Positions 21,241-34,610 of a DNA stretch of 64,000 bases are shown in pieces (position 1 is the stretch's first letter; each line of letters begins with the position of its first letter). Under the pieces are notes generated by a model that was given only the letters and a program-made list of their open reading frames with translations, was not told the DNA's origin and did not search any database. Made by a program: the position numbers and the translations under genes. The stretch comes from Aspidapion aeneum (lineage: Eukaryota; Arthropoda; Insecta; Coleoptera; Brentidae): NCBI GenBank assembly GCA_963576565.1, contig OY755044.1, positions 51,095,847 to 51,159,846 on the forward strand. Direction: 5' to 3'.

Positions 21241-23150
21241 TTGGATTATTGTTCATTACTGGTGAGTTTTTCATATTTATTTATTATACTTTCTACAAAC
21301 AAAGTCAATTCATAGACTTAAAATAAAATAAAACGTTGTTTTATATAAGTAAATCTTTTAAACTTCATAAAGATGATAAAATTATATTTATTAAAATATT
21401 CTAAAACAATGATCCTTTCAGGCCGTTCGTTGGAGCTCGTCATATCGTTTACGTCATTACGTTATTAAGATGAGAACTTTTTTTGAGACCCGTTCAATAA
21501 CAAATTTTTGAGTTTATAGTTTATATAGTTATCGTCCGTCGTTGAACGACGGAAGATAACCTTTAATGACATTGAGCGACCTTTAAATGTCTGAACGCTG
21601 CTGTTGTTTTCTTGTTCGTCCATGCCATTTTGCTGTCCTGTTTTTCTGAAGTACCGAGACTAATCGAGACCCAGTTTTTTGAAGATCCAACCTACAACGA
21701 GGGATTGGCAGATAAGATTTTTAGATACTTTTTTACTAACCCTTTTTATACTATTTTATTGAAACATTAGGTAAATTTGGTAAACCTCATTGACCTTGAT
21801 AAAATCTGGCAACATATAACCCGTGGTTGAGTGAATGCGCATTTACCCTGCTAAGGCTATGGTATTTTTCTTATTTTCAAATTGCCAATATTTTTAGTCT
21901 CACATAAGTATGTACCTCAGTTTTTTTGTAATACGGCCTAGTTTTATTTTCTCTGTCTCCGGTTTTTATTGTGTTAAATTATAAATAAACGTTTATCTGT
22001 TAAAATAGGAAAAACTAAAAAATGTTCAATCCTAGGAAGATAAAAATAAATAGTAATTTTTCTTAAATAATAAAAGTAGTAAGAACTGTAAAAACAAACA
22101 AGGATATAAAATTTCTTAAAAATAATTTATTTACATATTTGATTTAACTGAAAATTATCTCAGATATTTATTTGTTTACATGATCTTTTGTAACTTACGT
22201 GATAGCAATAAAATAGATTACAGTATTTTTTTGTAAATTGCTTGCATTTTTTCTTAAACATAAACCAACTTTTCTTTACCCTAGTGAACACAAGGTTCAC
22301 TAAAATTATTAATTCACTATAATATTTTTTCTGTTAACTTTTAAATACTTGTGTTGTCGCCCTTTAGGCAAAAGGAAATTTTCTTAGTTTATTTAGTTAT
22401 TGGGAGTTATTTAGGAGATAAACCCACGACCTCAGTCCCAACTGAGCTACCGATAGGCATCTTTAGTTTGTAACAATAAATCGGTTACAAATTAAGTGGC
22501 GAGTGCCCGAGTTTTTTAAATTTTTTTAAAATTTGTTTTGCTTATAAATTTTTTTTTACCAAAAATTTTAAATTTATATCCTTGGTTGTTTAATATGAGA
22601 TAAAATAAAATAGAACATCGATATTGAATATAATTGCATAAAAGAGAACACAAGAAAATAATAATCGAAAATAAATCAAAACAAATTTATTTTTTTAAAG
22701 CAATATTTAAAGTTTTTTTCTTCTTCTGTCCTGTCTGGACGAATTGCAACAAAAATAAATTCCTTTTTTTTTAAATTTTTGTCAATCTAGGTGCTTATAT
22801 TTAATGAAATTTTTTTATTAATTTTTTTAATTTGCTATTACCTACCCTGGCCAGTAGTGAACTATATGATCCAAAATTTTTGTAGAGGTTGTTGTACTAA
22901 CCATTTTGGTGTTGGGTGTTTTTTATTGCAATTTAGGTGCGTTTCGATCAGTCTACGGTGCAATATTTTTTTTAACAATATTTTTTAGGCGCACGTTTAG
23001 CTGAGGTAAGCTAAAAATTTTAAAACCATTTTTATTGATTTTTCAGGGCGCTCGAGACTTTGCTAAAAAAAAATTTAAGAAATTTTTTGAAGTTTTTTTT
23101 TTGAGTTTTTTTATTTTATGCCTTGATTTTGAAATTTTTTTGTTTTCAAA
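21241..23150 (+). other. Gypsy-2 leader, T-rich, non-coding
   Basis: About 1.9 kb between LTR and gag, full of T-runs in the sense strand and with no meaningful ORF. The part from about 21410 to 21900 recurs at 55744-56210. A tRNA-like fragment lies on the minus strand at 22415-22458. The leader ends at the AAAATGG context of the gag start. Confidence 0.7.
22415..22458 (-). pseudogene. tRNA-like fragment without anticodon arm
   Basis: On the minus strand GCCTATCGGTAGCTCAGTTGG contains a perfect tRNA A-box (TAGCTCAGTTGG). It is followed about 15 nt later by GTGGGTTTATCTCC, which resembles a decayed B-box and T-arm. The distance is too short for an anticodon arm, so this is not a functional tRNA; it could be a SINE head or tRNA remnant. 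Confidence 0.4.
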
Positions 23151-24695
23151 ATGGACGTTCGTGATATTGAATTGATGAAACCTATTCATTTGACCCAATC
23201 GGAATTAGCTTATGAATTACGAATTCGTGGAGTTATTGGAACGAGGCATCAGGATGCGGTACAAAAACGAAAAATGTTAAATCGTAGGATACAAGCCGAC
23301 AAAAACCGAGATATTTCTTATGCAGACCCGCAATATGATTTCGAAAATGAAAAGAAGGTTATCGAGGAAACTTTAATTGGTTTAGAAACTTTAATATTAG
23401 AATTTGAAGGTCCGCAAACGGACTCTGCTTTTCAAAGATATCGATCGCGTTTAATACATATTTCAAATCGCATTTGTAGAATTACAATCCCTCTTATAGA
23501 CAAGGACACGGCGGTTACAACTTTCAAACAGGACGCTTATGCAAAATATTTAGAGCTAGAAGCTAATTTATTTGAAAAATCGGAACTTTTTGAACAAACA
23601 AATAACAAAGTAAATCAAACATTAAACCAAACTGTTCTTCCTTCTCCAACCCCTATCGTTACCCCTGTTTTTACTCAAAGCAAAACGACTCCGGTGCATC
23701 AATGGAATTTAACATATAGTGGTCAGACCGATTATTATTTAGTTTTGGAATTTTTAGATTAGAAGTCTCGTCGAGTTTCAAAGATATAATTATTTGAGAG
23801 TGCTGGAGAGTTGTTTTCAGGTGCTGCGCGTAAGTGGTACAAATCTGCTGTTAGTAGAGCGACAGATTGGGATTCCTTGGTAAAGATTTTAAAAACTGAT
23901 TTTTTGCCTGTAGATTTGGATGATTTAATTTGGGAAGATATAAAAACAAGAGAACAACTAAAAAATGAACCTTTTCATCTTTTTGTAGCTGATGTGGAAT
24001 CTTTGTTTAGACATCTAGATAGACAACCACCTGAAGTTACCAAGTTGAAATATTTAAGAAAAAATATGTGTGAATTTTATAAATCTGCTCTAGCCTTAGT
24101 TACGATTGACTCCATCACTTGTTTATTAGAATATTGTAGAAAAGTAGAGAACTCAAAAACTAAAGATAGTCCCCGCGTTTCTTCTTTAAATTTAAATGAA
24201 ATTAGCAACTTTAGTGAACCATCTACATTTAGCTTGAACCAAAATCAATTTCAGAAGAATAGCTCTAATTATCAGAATAATATTCAGAATAATTCTAGGA
24301 AACATTTTAATCATGCACAATCTTCATTTAAAAATTATCGTGGTCATTATAGAGGTCGTGGATATCATCATGGGTATTCACCTAATTATCATAACTCGAA
24401 TTCTGGTGGTCAGCGCAACATTTCCGTGGCAATCGTCGAAGTAACTTTGAGAGTAGAAATTCGAATATATGTCATCACAGATTCTGGAAATAATGTAGCT
24501 GCTTTAACTAGCTCGAATACCAATAATAATTCTAACACAAAGCAACCTAGTAGTTCTTCTAAGGTAGTTTGTTGGAATTGTAATTTACCAAATCATGTTT
24601 TCTCTTCATGCAAGGCTCCAAAAAATAAATTTTGTTACAAATGTGGTAAAGCCGAAGTAACAACTCGTAATTGCAGTTGTAGTTCAAAAAACTAG
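23151..24695 (+). pseudogene. gag: Gypsy-2 gag, frameshifted
   Basis: The N-terminal part (23151-23762) starts MDVRDIELMKP in an AAAATGG context and holds a conserved early motif (ELAYELRIRGV). A stop and frameshift at about 23760-23810 break it. The rest, 23811-24695, carries the Gag core (FSGAARKWYKSAV, LEYCRKVE), an Asn/Gln-rich segment and two C-terminal zinc knuckles: CWNCNLPNHVFSSC (CCHC) and CYKCGKAEVTTRNC (Val replaces His). It ends on AAA AAC TAG, placing a slippery heptamer immediately before the stop. Confidence 0.85.
24686..24692 (+). promoter_or_regulatory. -1 ribosomal frameshift heptamer A AAA AAC (Gypsy-2)
   Basis: The last gag codons read TCA AAA AAC TAG, forming the canonical slippery heptamer in phase and directly before the stop. 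After a -1 slip the reading continues through KLVGGMCVSG into the protease frame. Gypsy-1 also has LVGG just after its own heptamer. Confidence 0.75.
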
Positions 24696-27600
24696 TTGGA
24701 GGGATGTGTGTTAGCGGCCAACTAACTTCCTTCAATTATAAGGCCGACAAATATAAAAAAAATTCTTTAGTCAACTTGAGTGGGATAATTGGAAAAAAAT
24801 ATGTTTTTAATTTTTATAATAAAGTTAATTTACCTGTTATTGATAAAACCAAATCAGAATTGAACAATGGTGTTTCCAATTTAAATTCTCATGAAACTTC
24901 TTTAGCTCCTTTATTCGTTAGTGTTCCTCATGATACCAGACCTCACCTAGAGATAAAAATTTTTGGTGCTTCCGTTACTGCTCTTTTAGACAGTGGTGCT
25001 AGCCATAGTGTACTAGGCCTTAAATTTGATAGAAAAATTCGAACTTGAAGTTGATGATAGTGGAAAAAATAGTCCAGTGTATACAGCTAGTGGTCAACCA
25101 CAAGATGTTTTGGGTATTATTTATTTACCTATATGTGCTGATAATTTATGTAAGATTACAAAAGTTTTAGTTGTTCATTGATTGATTTTGGGTAGCGATT
25201 TTTGTAAGAAATTTAATGTAAAAATAGACTTTGAGGATAATTCTTGGACTATTAGTAGTTCTGTTAGTAATTTTGTTTTTTCGATCTCACCTGAATATAC
25301 AGATATTTCTTCCGGAATCGAAAGTCAACATCTTTCAGAAAATGAGTTAAAAGATATTGAAAAAGTTAAGTTGGCATATGAAGCCATTAGTTGTAAAGAC
25401 AAATTAGGACGTACAGATCTGCTAACATTTAATATAGATACCGGAGATACCCCACCATTTCGTGAAGGATACTGACCCTCTTTCACCGTTTATGATGAAT
25501 ATTTTGAATAAAGAATTAGACGAAATGCTTGCTTTAAATGTTGTTGAACCATCTCAGAGTTCTTATAATTCACCAGTTTTACTAGTAAAGCAAACAATGA
25601 GTACCGTTTCTGTTTCGACGGACGTCGTCTAAATAAGGTCACAAAGCATTACGCATATCCTCTTCCAAGAGTTGATACTATTTTAAACACTTTACGGGAT
25701 GCCCGTTATGTTTTTTCTATTGATCTTAGAAAAACTTTCTGGCAAATACCATTAGATCCAGAATGTAAAGAAAAAACTGCTTTTTCTTCTACCAGGTCGT
25801 GGTTTATTCCATTTTAATGTGGTTCCCTTCGGTTTACGTAACTCTGCTCAATGTCAGCAAAGTTTAATGGATAAAGTTTTAACCCCGAAGCTTTCTCCTA
25901 AAGACTTTTGCTATTTGGATTACACTATTATTACTTCTAGTAGTTTTTCTGAGCATATTTCACTGTTATATGAAGTGTTAAAAAATTGAAAAATGCAAAT
26001 TTGACTGTTAACCTCGAGAAATGTCAACTGTTTAAGTCTCATGTACCTTGGTTACGTAGTGGACTGCTCGGGATTACGTACCGACAGTGACAAAGTTGCT
26101 GCTATAGTAAATTTTCCTCAGTGTAAGACTACCACTGAAATCAAACGTTTTGTTGGTATGGCTTCTTGGTATAGAAAGTTTATTAAAGGCTTTTCTACTC
26201 TTGTTTCACCGTTAAACGATTTGTTGAAAGGTAAAAAGAAAGGTCAAAATGTGAAATGGACTCCTGAAGCTGATAGTGGTTTTATTAAGTTAAAAGAAGC
26301 TCTGGTCTCTGCTCCAATTTTGTGCAGTCCAGACTTTGATATCCCGTTTATTATTCAGGCTGATGCTTCTAATACCGGTTTGGGCGGTGTGCTTTTACAG
26401 GAAATAGATGGCTCAGAAAGAGTTATAGCTTACGCTAGTCGATCTTTATCTCGGACAGAACGTAATTATACTGTGACTGAAAGAGAATATCTTGCTGTGA
26501 TTTTTTCTTTATCAAAATTTAGACCCTATGTTGAGGGTACTGCAAATCTAAAAATTATTACCGATCACTACTCACTTTTATGGTTAAATAATATGAAAGA
26601 ACCAACTGGAAGATTAGCCAGATGGGCCGTTCAGTTGCAACAATATGATTATACTATTACTCATAGAAAATGAAAATCTTGAAAATAATGCTATTTTAGT
26701 TTTGACAAATTTTGACCAACAAAAACTTGATATTTGTTTAGAGAACCTTGACCCTTTTTATCTGAAAATGTAAAAAGATATAAGTGCAAAACTTGAGAAT
26801 TTTCCTAATTGGTGCGTAAAAAATCAGTTTGTTTACAAACACATTCCTTTAAAAACCAAATTCAAATCTAATTTAACCCCTTGGAAACTATTGGTGCCAA
26901 AATCGCAAATCAAAAAAATAATTATTAAACATCATGACCCTGTTGTAGCAGGTCACTTTGGATTTTTCAAGACAATCAATCGAATTCAAGAAAATTATTA
27001 TTGGAAAGAAATGCGTAAAGATGTGGCAAAATATATTTGATCTTGTAAGGTTTGTGGTGAAGCTACAAATGAAGCTAGAATGGGTTTAATGGGTTTTGAA
27101 AAATCTTGTAACTTCCCTTTTCAAATTATTGCTGTGGATATTGTTGGACCTCTGCCTAGAAGTCGTTCTGGTTTTACTCATTTGTTAGTTGTAGGTGATT
27201 GGTTTTCAAAGTTCACAATATTACATCCTTTAAAGAAAGCTGAAGCTGGTAGAAATTGTAGATTTATTGACAATGAAGTATTTCTGGTTTATGGCGTTCC
27301 CCAATTTATAATTTGCGATGATAATGGGAGCCAGTTTGCTGGCAAAGTTTTGAAGCGTATGGCAGAAAAATATGAAATACAAAAAATATGGTTTAAGGCT
27401 CGTTACCATCCACAAACTAATTTTGTGGAAAGGTCGAACAGAATTGTAGGTACAGCTATTCGTAGTTACATTAAGGAACATAAAGATTGGGATCAGCATC
27501 TTTCAGAGATCCAATTTGCGATTAATTCATCTGTTCATGAAGTCACAAATTTTGGTCCTAATTTTATGAATTTTGGTCGGAATGTCCGCATTACCGGGAA

Positions 27601-27969
27601 ATATTATGGCGAAATTATCGACACTGAGAATATTGAGTTACTGTCTAGAGAAGATCTTTCTGAAATTTATGAGAATGTGAAGAAAAAGCTGCATCAAGCA
27701 TATGAAAGAAATAAGCGCCATTATAATTTGAGAAAACGTGACGTTCAGTTTAGCGTCGGAGATAAGGTATGGAAGCGTAATAAAGTGCGAATCAATTTGC
27801 TGCTAAATTAGCAAAGAAATATGTTCTATGCAAGATTTCTAAAAAGATTTCTCGATTAATCTATCGGCTAGTTCATATTGACGGTTCGGATGCAGGTGAG
27901 TGGCATATCAAGGATTTGAAGCCATATTTAGGTTCGAATTCCGACGTTTCCGTAGGCTCCGAAGCATAG
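24696..27969 (+). pseudogene. pol: Gypsy-2 pol, multiply frameshifted
   Basis: Protease with LLDSGAS at about 24988-25008. The RT pieces at 25182-25475 and 25480-26040 are scattered over several frames, with VVPFGLRNSAQ recognisable. The catalytic box reads YLDY instead of YLDD (about 25914-25925). The end of RT and RNase H (26041-26673) include QADASNTGLG. A broken HHCC region (about 26930-27060) precedes the integrase core (27080-27811), with VDIVGP (first Asp), ICDDNGSQ (second Asp; an extra Asp shifts spacing) and TNFVERSNR (Glu). The C-terminal tail runs in another frame to a TAG at 27967-27969. Loss of an RT catalytic Asp and at least five frame breaks make it inactive. Confidence 0.85.
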
Positions 27970-28339
27970 TTAAGTTTTTTCGTTAAGAAAGGTTACTCTT
28001 TTAGTTAAGAATTGTTTGTAGCTAAGTACTAAGTTTAGTAGGTGAATTAAGTTAGATTTAATGAATTGACACGCGTGTCTCCATTGTCTTCCGTGTCTCC
28101 GTTGTCTCCCGTGTAGAAGAGAGTGCACTCCTCTTACTTTAAGTTATCCAGAGAAGTTTTGATTCCACGAATTTTGTTTCCTTGCTTTTTGAGAATCTTT
28201 ATAGATTAGTCCTTACTAATTTTGTCCTTTTCTAAATTTTGACCTACCGATTGTGACTCCAATTTATTTGGCGGGTGATACACGTGAGATATTGTGCATC
28301 TATAAAGAATATTTCTCAAAACTATCTATCTCCAATGTT
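27970..28339 (+). other. Gypsy-2 3' non-coding region, left part
   Basis: From the pol stop to the BEL-2 insertion. A triplicated motif 'cgtgtctcc/cgtgtctccgttgtctccc' lies around 28073-28112. The last 45 bp ('ataaagaatatttctc', 'aactatctatctcc') match the 47-bp tandem unit that resumes after BEL-2. No ORF. Confidence 0.65.
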
Positions 28340-28807
28340 TGCCCGCAGTTAGAAAAACGATAAGTGCAATGGACTGTATATATTTTATTAAATTAAAGCG
28401 CGAACAAACAAAAATATATTGATACGAAATCACGAAATAATTAAAGGTCCATAGGTTAATTGCTGGTACCACACAACGGAAATCAGAAACAAAGCACTCA
28501 CCAGTTTGCAGCCAATTTCTCCACGTTCCAGGGGCCCCTTTCCGGATCTAATGATGGCACCACATAGCTGAAGGGCTGAAGTTTCCAGTTCTATGCTTTA
28601 GTACACCAAAATCGAGCACTTTCAAGTGTAGAAATTTGTAAATGTTGGAGAAAGTAAATTAACACGCCATTTTCTCGAGGCGGTAGAAAAGGATCTCCCT
28701 GATTCTTGGTGCGCATGTCCAATGCGCGGAAAATGTACTCTGTCCGTCATCCAATTGTGTGGTTTTAAAATTTTAAAAACAACCGCGAAATTTAGCGGGA
28801 GCTAACA
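28340..28807 (-). repeat. BEL-2 3' LTR
   Basis: 468 bp. It matches 34637-35081 and 61944-62407 in the same orientation and 56222-56626 in the opposite one. In element orientation it begins TGTTAGCTCCCGC directly after GGAGGGCAGTTA (about 28808-28819), a plausible polypurine tract. It contains AACTGGTGAGTGC, a good splice-donor match. Confidence 0.88.
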
Positions 28808-29033
28808 TAACTGCCCTCCAAAACACACAATTTTAGAATATCAACCGGACAGATATAGATATAAGAAAAAATGATCGACCGATAAATATAAATGAATGGA
28901 AAACAGATATTTAGATTTAGAGATAACGAAAACCCGAAAAAGGCAAAACAAACAAACAAAAATTCAAAAAAATAAAAATAAAGAAAAACCTATTGTAATA
29001 CCCGGTAATAGGTAGAAAAAATTAAAATTACTT
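28808..29033 (-). other. BEL-2 3' untranslated region
   Basis: About 225 bp between pol stop and 3' LTR, A/T-rich, matching the equivalent stretch of BEL-4 (62408-62641). No ORF. Confidence 0.7.
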
Positions 29034-32000
29034 TTAATTCGGCATTTTTACAACTGGCCGCTTGTAAACACCGGTAGCCGCTCGTACCGTCGCTACACGC
29101 ACTTGACCGTCTCCGCCGGGATGCAATTCGAGAACCCGACCGACTGGCCATTTCAAAGGTGATTGGATGTGATCACTCGTTATGATAACCAAATCATTTA
29201 ATTTGATATTTGGGGACGAATCAGCCGACTTGTGTCGCTGTTGTAGCGTATGCAAATACTCTACAGAATACCGTTTCCAAAAATCTATATGTAGTTTTTG
29301 GATTAGTTGCCATCTCGAGAGCCGATTTAGGGGAACCTCGGACAAATCTGACTCCGGAATTTCTGAATTAAGGGGTTCAAGTGTCAAAAAATGCCCAGGG
29401 GTAAGAGGTTGAAGATCGTGTGGGTCTGAAGAGGCAGGAGATAAAGGGCGACTATTAAGTACAGCTTCTATGCGACATGTAAGGGTGGACATTTCCATGA
29501 TGGACAACTTCTGGTCGCCGACAACTCGAACAAAGTGAGTTTTAAAACTTTTGACGCCAGCTTCTGCCAGGCCATTGAAATGTGGACTGAGAGGGGGTCC
29601 CAGATGCCAACGAATAGGAAGTCTGGTGAACGCACTTCTTGCGTAATCAAGTAATTGGTTACGAAACCCTATAAAATTACTGCCCTGATCTGACCAGCAT
29701 TGCGTCACACTTCCACGTCTGGAAATGAATCGATGGAATGCACCTACAAACCCTTCGGTGGACAGTTCCATGGTTAATTCCAAATGCACGCAATGTGTGG
29801 CCGTACAGACAAACACACAGACATACGATATGAAAGCTTTACAACCACGGTAACGATGAGGAATCACAAAGAAAGGTCTACAAAAGTCGATAGCTACACT
29901 CGAAAAAGGTTTAAGTTGATTGATTCGATGAGCGGGAAGTGAACTCATTATGGGCGGTCTATAGGGTTTAGGGTTGATTCTAAAACATTGCAAGCACTTG
30001 GATATGGTTCTTTGAATTGCCCGTCTGGCAGATAATATCCAAAATTGCTGTAAAAGCAGATTATGTAATGTTTTAAACCCAGGATGAAGGTATTGTCGAT
30101 GAGTGGACTCGATAAGAAGAGTAGTTAAACGATGGTTACTCGGAAGTAAGACAAAAGGTCAGATTTTTGTAATCTGCCACCGACTCTAATGATATTATTT
30201 TCATCAAGAAAAGGTGAAAGTTTTCGAAAAGGTTTCGGTATTGGTTTATCCTTAGATAACGCGGAAAAAAGCTCAGAAAAACAAGAACCTTGAACGCCTT
30301 TGATAAGAAGGTATAACGCACTTTGCATCTCACCGGTGGTAGGAAAAACAATATTTTCCAAAATAATTTTTTGGTCCGGTGAATTAGTGGGTTTTTGATA
30401 GGAATGGTTTTGAAAAAGGTTAACTATTCGAAGGACATAACAAATGATACGTTGAATTTTTGATATAGATTAATATTTGATAAGAAGCTGATCTAAGAAG
30501 TTAACGTCAATTATCGCATTGCAACAGACCTTTGGCTTTTCCTCCAGATTAATATCTCCGAAATCAATCGGCATTTTTGATTTATGAAAATCGGGCCATT
30601 AGTTTTCGGGAGACCACAAAAACGACGGTGCGTTCCACCACATGTCATGTGAAATGAGCTGTGAGGGGGTGGCCCCTCGTGACGCAATATCGGCTGCATT
30701 TAAAGCAGAAGGAATGTAGCGCCATGAGTTTGAGAGAATGATTTCTTGGATTCTACTGACTCGATTTCCAACAAAGGTTTGCCAGCGATTAGGAGGGGAT
30801 GAAAGCCAGTGCAATACGACTTGCGAATCGCAGAAAGTAACGATATTTGTAAAAGTTATTTTTCCTTCATAGCTAGATAAGACGAAATCAATTAATTCGC
30901 TTAAAAGAAATGCGCCTAGGAGTTCTAGCCTAGCCAAAGTTTGTGACTTTATAGGCGCGACCCTAGATTTTGCAGATATGAGAGGAACAGATATATTGTT
31001 TTCCTCTTTTACAAGAAAATATACGACGCCTGCGTAGCCTCGAATTGAAGCGTCACAGAATCCGATGATTTGACAGGTATTGGTTTTTGACAATTTGATT
31101 TGTCGGGGTAATTGAAAATTGGAGAGAAGCGGGAATTCAGAACGAAGTTTGTTCCAAGAGTCGATGATAGAAGAATCTGGTTCTTCGTCCCAGCCTATTT
31201 TTGATATCCACAACTGTTGCAAAATAAATTTTGCTTGTAGCAACAAGGGACAAAGAAAACCTAAGGAATCGAAGATTGTTTCTATGATAGATAAAATAGA
31301 ACGTTTAGTTGGGGATTTGTCCTTCATTCGGCATTGATAAGAAAAAATGTCGTTTTTTTGAATGCCATTGAAGGCCTAAAACTTTGATAAAGTGTGGTTC
31401 ATCCTTGTCAAAGGAGAGAGGAATTTGACGATCGGATTCTGGCAATGTTGCCAATAACTCAGGACAATTGCTTGCCCATTTTTTAAGTTCGAATCCTCCC
31501 GACTTCAACAAATCAATGAGTTCCGTTTGAAGGGAAAGAGCTTCAGAAAGCGAAGGGCTAGTTCCCAAGACATCGTCGATGTAAATTGACGTTTTTAGAA
31601 CAGTACTAGCCATAGGAAAACGTTCCCTTTCTCTCTCTGCCAGCTCATTTAATGTACGCATGGCTAGAAAGGGTGAGCATGTCATGCTAAAAGTGACAGT
31701 AGAAAGTTCCCACACTGAAAGTGGGTCCTGTGGAGAAAACCTCCACAATATCCTTTGATAAGGACGGTGATAAGGATTGATAAGGACTTGACGGAACATC
31801 TGTTTGATATCAGCAATGTAGGCAATAGGATTAAGACGAAAGGTAAGGAGTAAAGAAGCAATATCTTTTTGAAGTTTCGGTCCAGATAACAGCGTGTCAT
31901 TGAGACTAATATTCTTTGGGGTGACTGCCGAACAATCCCAGACTACCCTTAATTTTGTACTTAAGCTTTCTGGCTTTAGTACGCAATGATGTGCCAAAAA

Positions 32001-34231
32001 ACATGATACGTCGACTTTTGGTTGACTAGCTAAAACTAGACTCATGTGATTAGAATCCATATAGTCTTGCATGAAACTAGAATAGGCAGTGTACAGATCA
32101 AGATTTTTGAGTAATCTATTTTCTAGAAATAAAAATCTACGATAAGCTTGCGGATAAGTATTTCCTAGGTCAGGGTTTATTTTATCTTTAAACGGAAGAT
32201 CTACCATGAATCTACCGCTCGGTTGTCGTACGACACTCGCAGTAAATATTGATTCCGCTTGTTTTTCCTCCTTTGATAAGATTTGTTTTTTAGGCAAATG
32301 TTCGATTTCCCAAAACCTAGGGATAATGACCTCTAAAGGAGGTGAATGACCCGTTAAAAAACAACTGGTTCGTTCCGTAAGATTACCTACTTCGTCAACT
32401 TTTCCCATGACGACCCAGCCAAAGATGGTTTCAAGGGCTGAAGGTTGCTTTATTTGTCCAAGAACCCTGCCGTCCTTGAATATCTGTGCGAATAGCTCGC
32501 AACCAATAACTAGGTCCACAGGTCTAGATTTGAAATAAGATGGGTCGGCAAGTTTAAGGTTTTCCAAGTGTTTCCACTGATTATCGTTCAAAGTGAATGT
32601 AGGCATATTGGAACATAGTTGTGAAACAACAATTGCTTCGAAATTAAGTAAAGGAGTGACCTGTCCTTGTGGCTTAATGTGACATTGAACGAGCTCTTTG
32701 GAAGTAAGAGAAGACATTTGATTTAATCCGAATATTTCAGTGGTGTAACTTCGCCTAGGAAGATTAAGACGCTGAATATACTTTTCACTGATGAATCTTG
32801 TCTGTGATCCAGAATCAAGCAGTTCCCTTACAGGTTGAAAATTTCCGCAACCGTCCATAACATCTATTATGGCGGTGCATAAAAGAAAGGTACCTGAAGG
32901 TCCTGAGGTATTTAATGACACATGAAGATTATTGACAGGTGGTGTGTGAATGACAGGACTAGTCTCTTGGCTTCCAGACTCTTTATTAGTTTCTAAGATA
33001 TGAGTTAAAGTGTGGTGCCTTTTACTATTGCAAGTCCTGCATGAATATTTTGATTTGCACGTGTCTACCCCATGCGAGGGAAAACACGCTAGACATAATT
33101 TTTTCTGCTTGACGAAAGATAGGCGCTCGATAGGCGCTCGATAGGCGAGAGGTCAAGAAATGTTTGACATTTCGAAAGCACGTGACCTTGATTACACCGG
33201 AAACATTTTATTCCCGTACTTGAATTAGTTGAGGTGCCAGCCAGTCCTATAAAAGGCGAATTGGGTGATTTTTAGGTAGGCTTTTGCCCAAACTGATTTG
33301 GCATAGAATTTGATTTTTGATAGGTAGGCACCTTTTTGGGTGCTGTTGATTGAGGAAGTGATTCCAAAACTTTACATCTTTTTTCTAGAAATTGAAAAAG
33401 TGACTGAAAAGTGGGAATTTCGGTATTAGTATTGGCGTGACTGATTTCGAAATTTGAACGCGTCGGAATATCCAATTTTTCTAACAAAATGAAAAAAATA
33501 ATAAAGTCACAACTGTCAACGTCAAAGCTAAATGATTTTAAAATTTCTAGGGATTCTGAAAAGGTGTCAATTAAATTACGCAATTCTTTAGCTGACTCGT
33601 TTTTTAATGTAGAGTTCATAATTGTGCTCAAAGCATCATTTGCGAGGTCTCGCTTGTTTTAATATCTATTGACTAATTTGTCGTAAGCAATTTTATTATT
33701 TTGATCAGATAAGCTAATCCCTGATATCAATTTTAACGGCTCATCCTCGAGATATGAAAATAAATATTGAAGTTTTCGGACGTTACTTAGACTTTGATTT
33801 TGATCTATGTTATTAAAAAGATCGAAAAAGCTTGGCCATAATTTTTTATCACCTCGAAATATGGGAATACCTAACTCTTTGAGTTTTAGAGTTTCAGATT
33901 CGTTTTGACGAACATATGATCGCGAAAAGGATGGCGCCTCAACCGGAAATATTTCAGAGTAAACCCCCTTACACGCATAAAAATATTTACGAGCTTCTGA
34001 AAGGATCGCATCCTGCGTTTTAAACTCCTCGTCGTCCGAGTCGTCTATCAACATAATGACATCATTATGTGCCAGCATGCATTTATCGAAGGTTTCATCC
34101 AAATCGGAATACCTCACTTGAAACTCGTTTCTCGCTTTTTCGTTCGTTGCCGCGGTCTGTGAAAACACATAACACTCGGTGATCGCAGATAAAAAACCCT
34201 TGCGTTTTTGCACGGCTTTTTTGATAGACAT
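29034..34231 (-). pseudogene. gag-pol: BEL-2 gag-pol polyprotein, degraded
   Basis: The order on the minus strand is as follows. A Gag N-terminal region starts MSIKKAVQKRKGF at 34231 and includes the DUF1759-like core (GIPIFRGDKKLWPSFFDLFN). A CCHC-type knuckle CFRCNQGHVLSKC lies near 33200. The retropepsin-like domain has LLDSGSQ (about 32810), and RT has YIDD (about 31575). RNase H-like IIGFCDASIRGYAG lies near 31060. The H2C2 region and integrase (DFCRPFF, CWSDQGSNF, GLAEAGVKS) and a C-terminal DUF5641-type module (LNRLSRWQLIQKLH) end at 29034. Breaks include nonsense codons near 33660, 33270, 30600 and 30475 and frameshifts near 33000-33270 and 31320. A deletion of about 22 bp near 30150 is visible by comparison with BEL-3 and BEL-4. 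The element would encode one continuous polyprotein if intact. Confidence 0.88.
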
Positions 34232-34610
34232 GATTTTTACCTTTGAAATGACGAAATTGTCGGTAAATATCCAATTAACGCTAAATTAATGCTTCTGAAA
34301 TAGAAAAATGACGAATTGTCGAAAATATGCACTAATTTTTCGCAATTGATGAAACATGTTTTAATATCGAAATGGTATGGAACAAATCTAATCACAGAAA
34401 TCGTGCTTGTTTGTTTTGATTGCTTCTCGATTTTTGTTTACTGAAATGACCACGCGGTAGACCCTGCGTTACCATAGCAGCGGACCGAAAACAGGTGAAC
34501 TGCGCCGAAACCGAAGGTCGAACGATTGGCAAATTCAAGGCCGTGTGGTCGCCGTGTGAAAATGTGAAAGTGGCTGCCTTAAAATACCGTCGAATGGATT
34601 TAATTTACTT

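Noticed and set aside
22415..22458. Functional tRNA gene
   Set aside because: No anticodon arm fits between the A- and B-box-like parts, and the B-box is degenerate.
27970..28339. Possible env gene downstream of Gypsy-2 pol
   Set aside because: Only about 370 bp before BEL-2 and 345 bp after it, with no ORF, signal peptide or membrane segment; no element in the window has an env gene.
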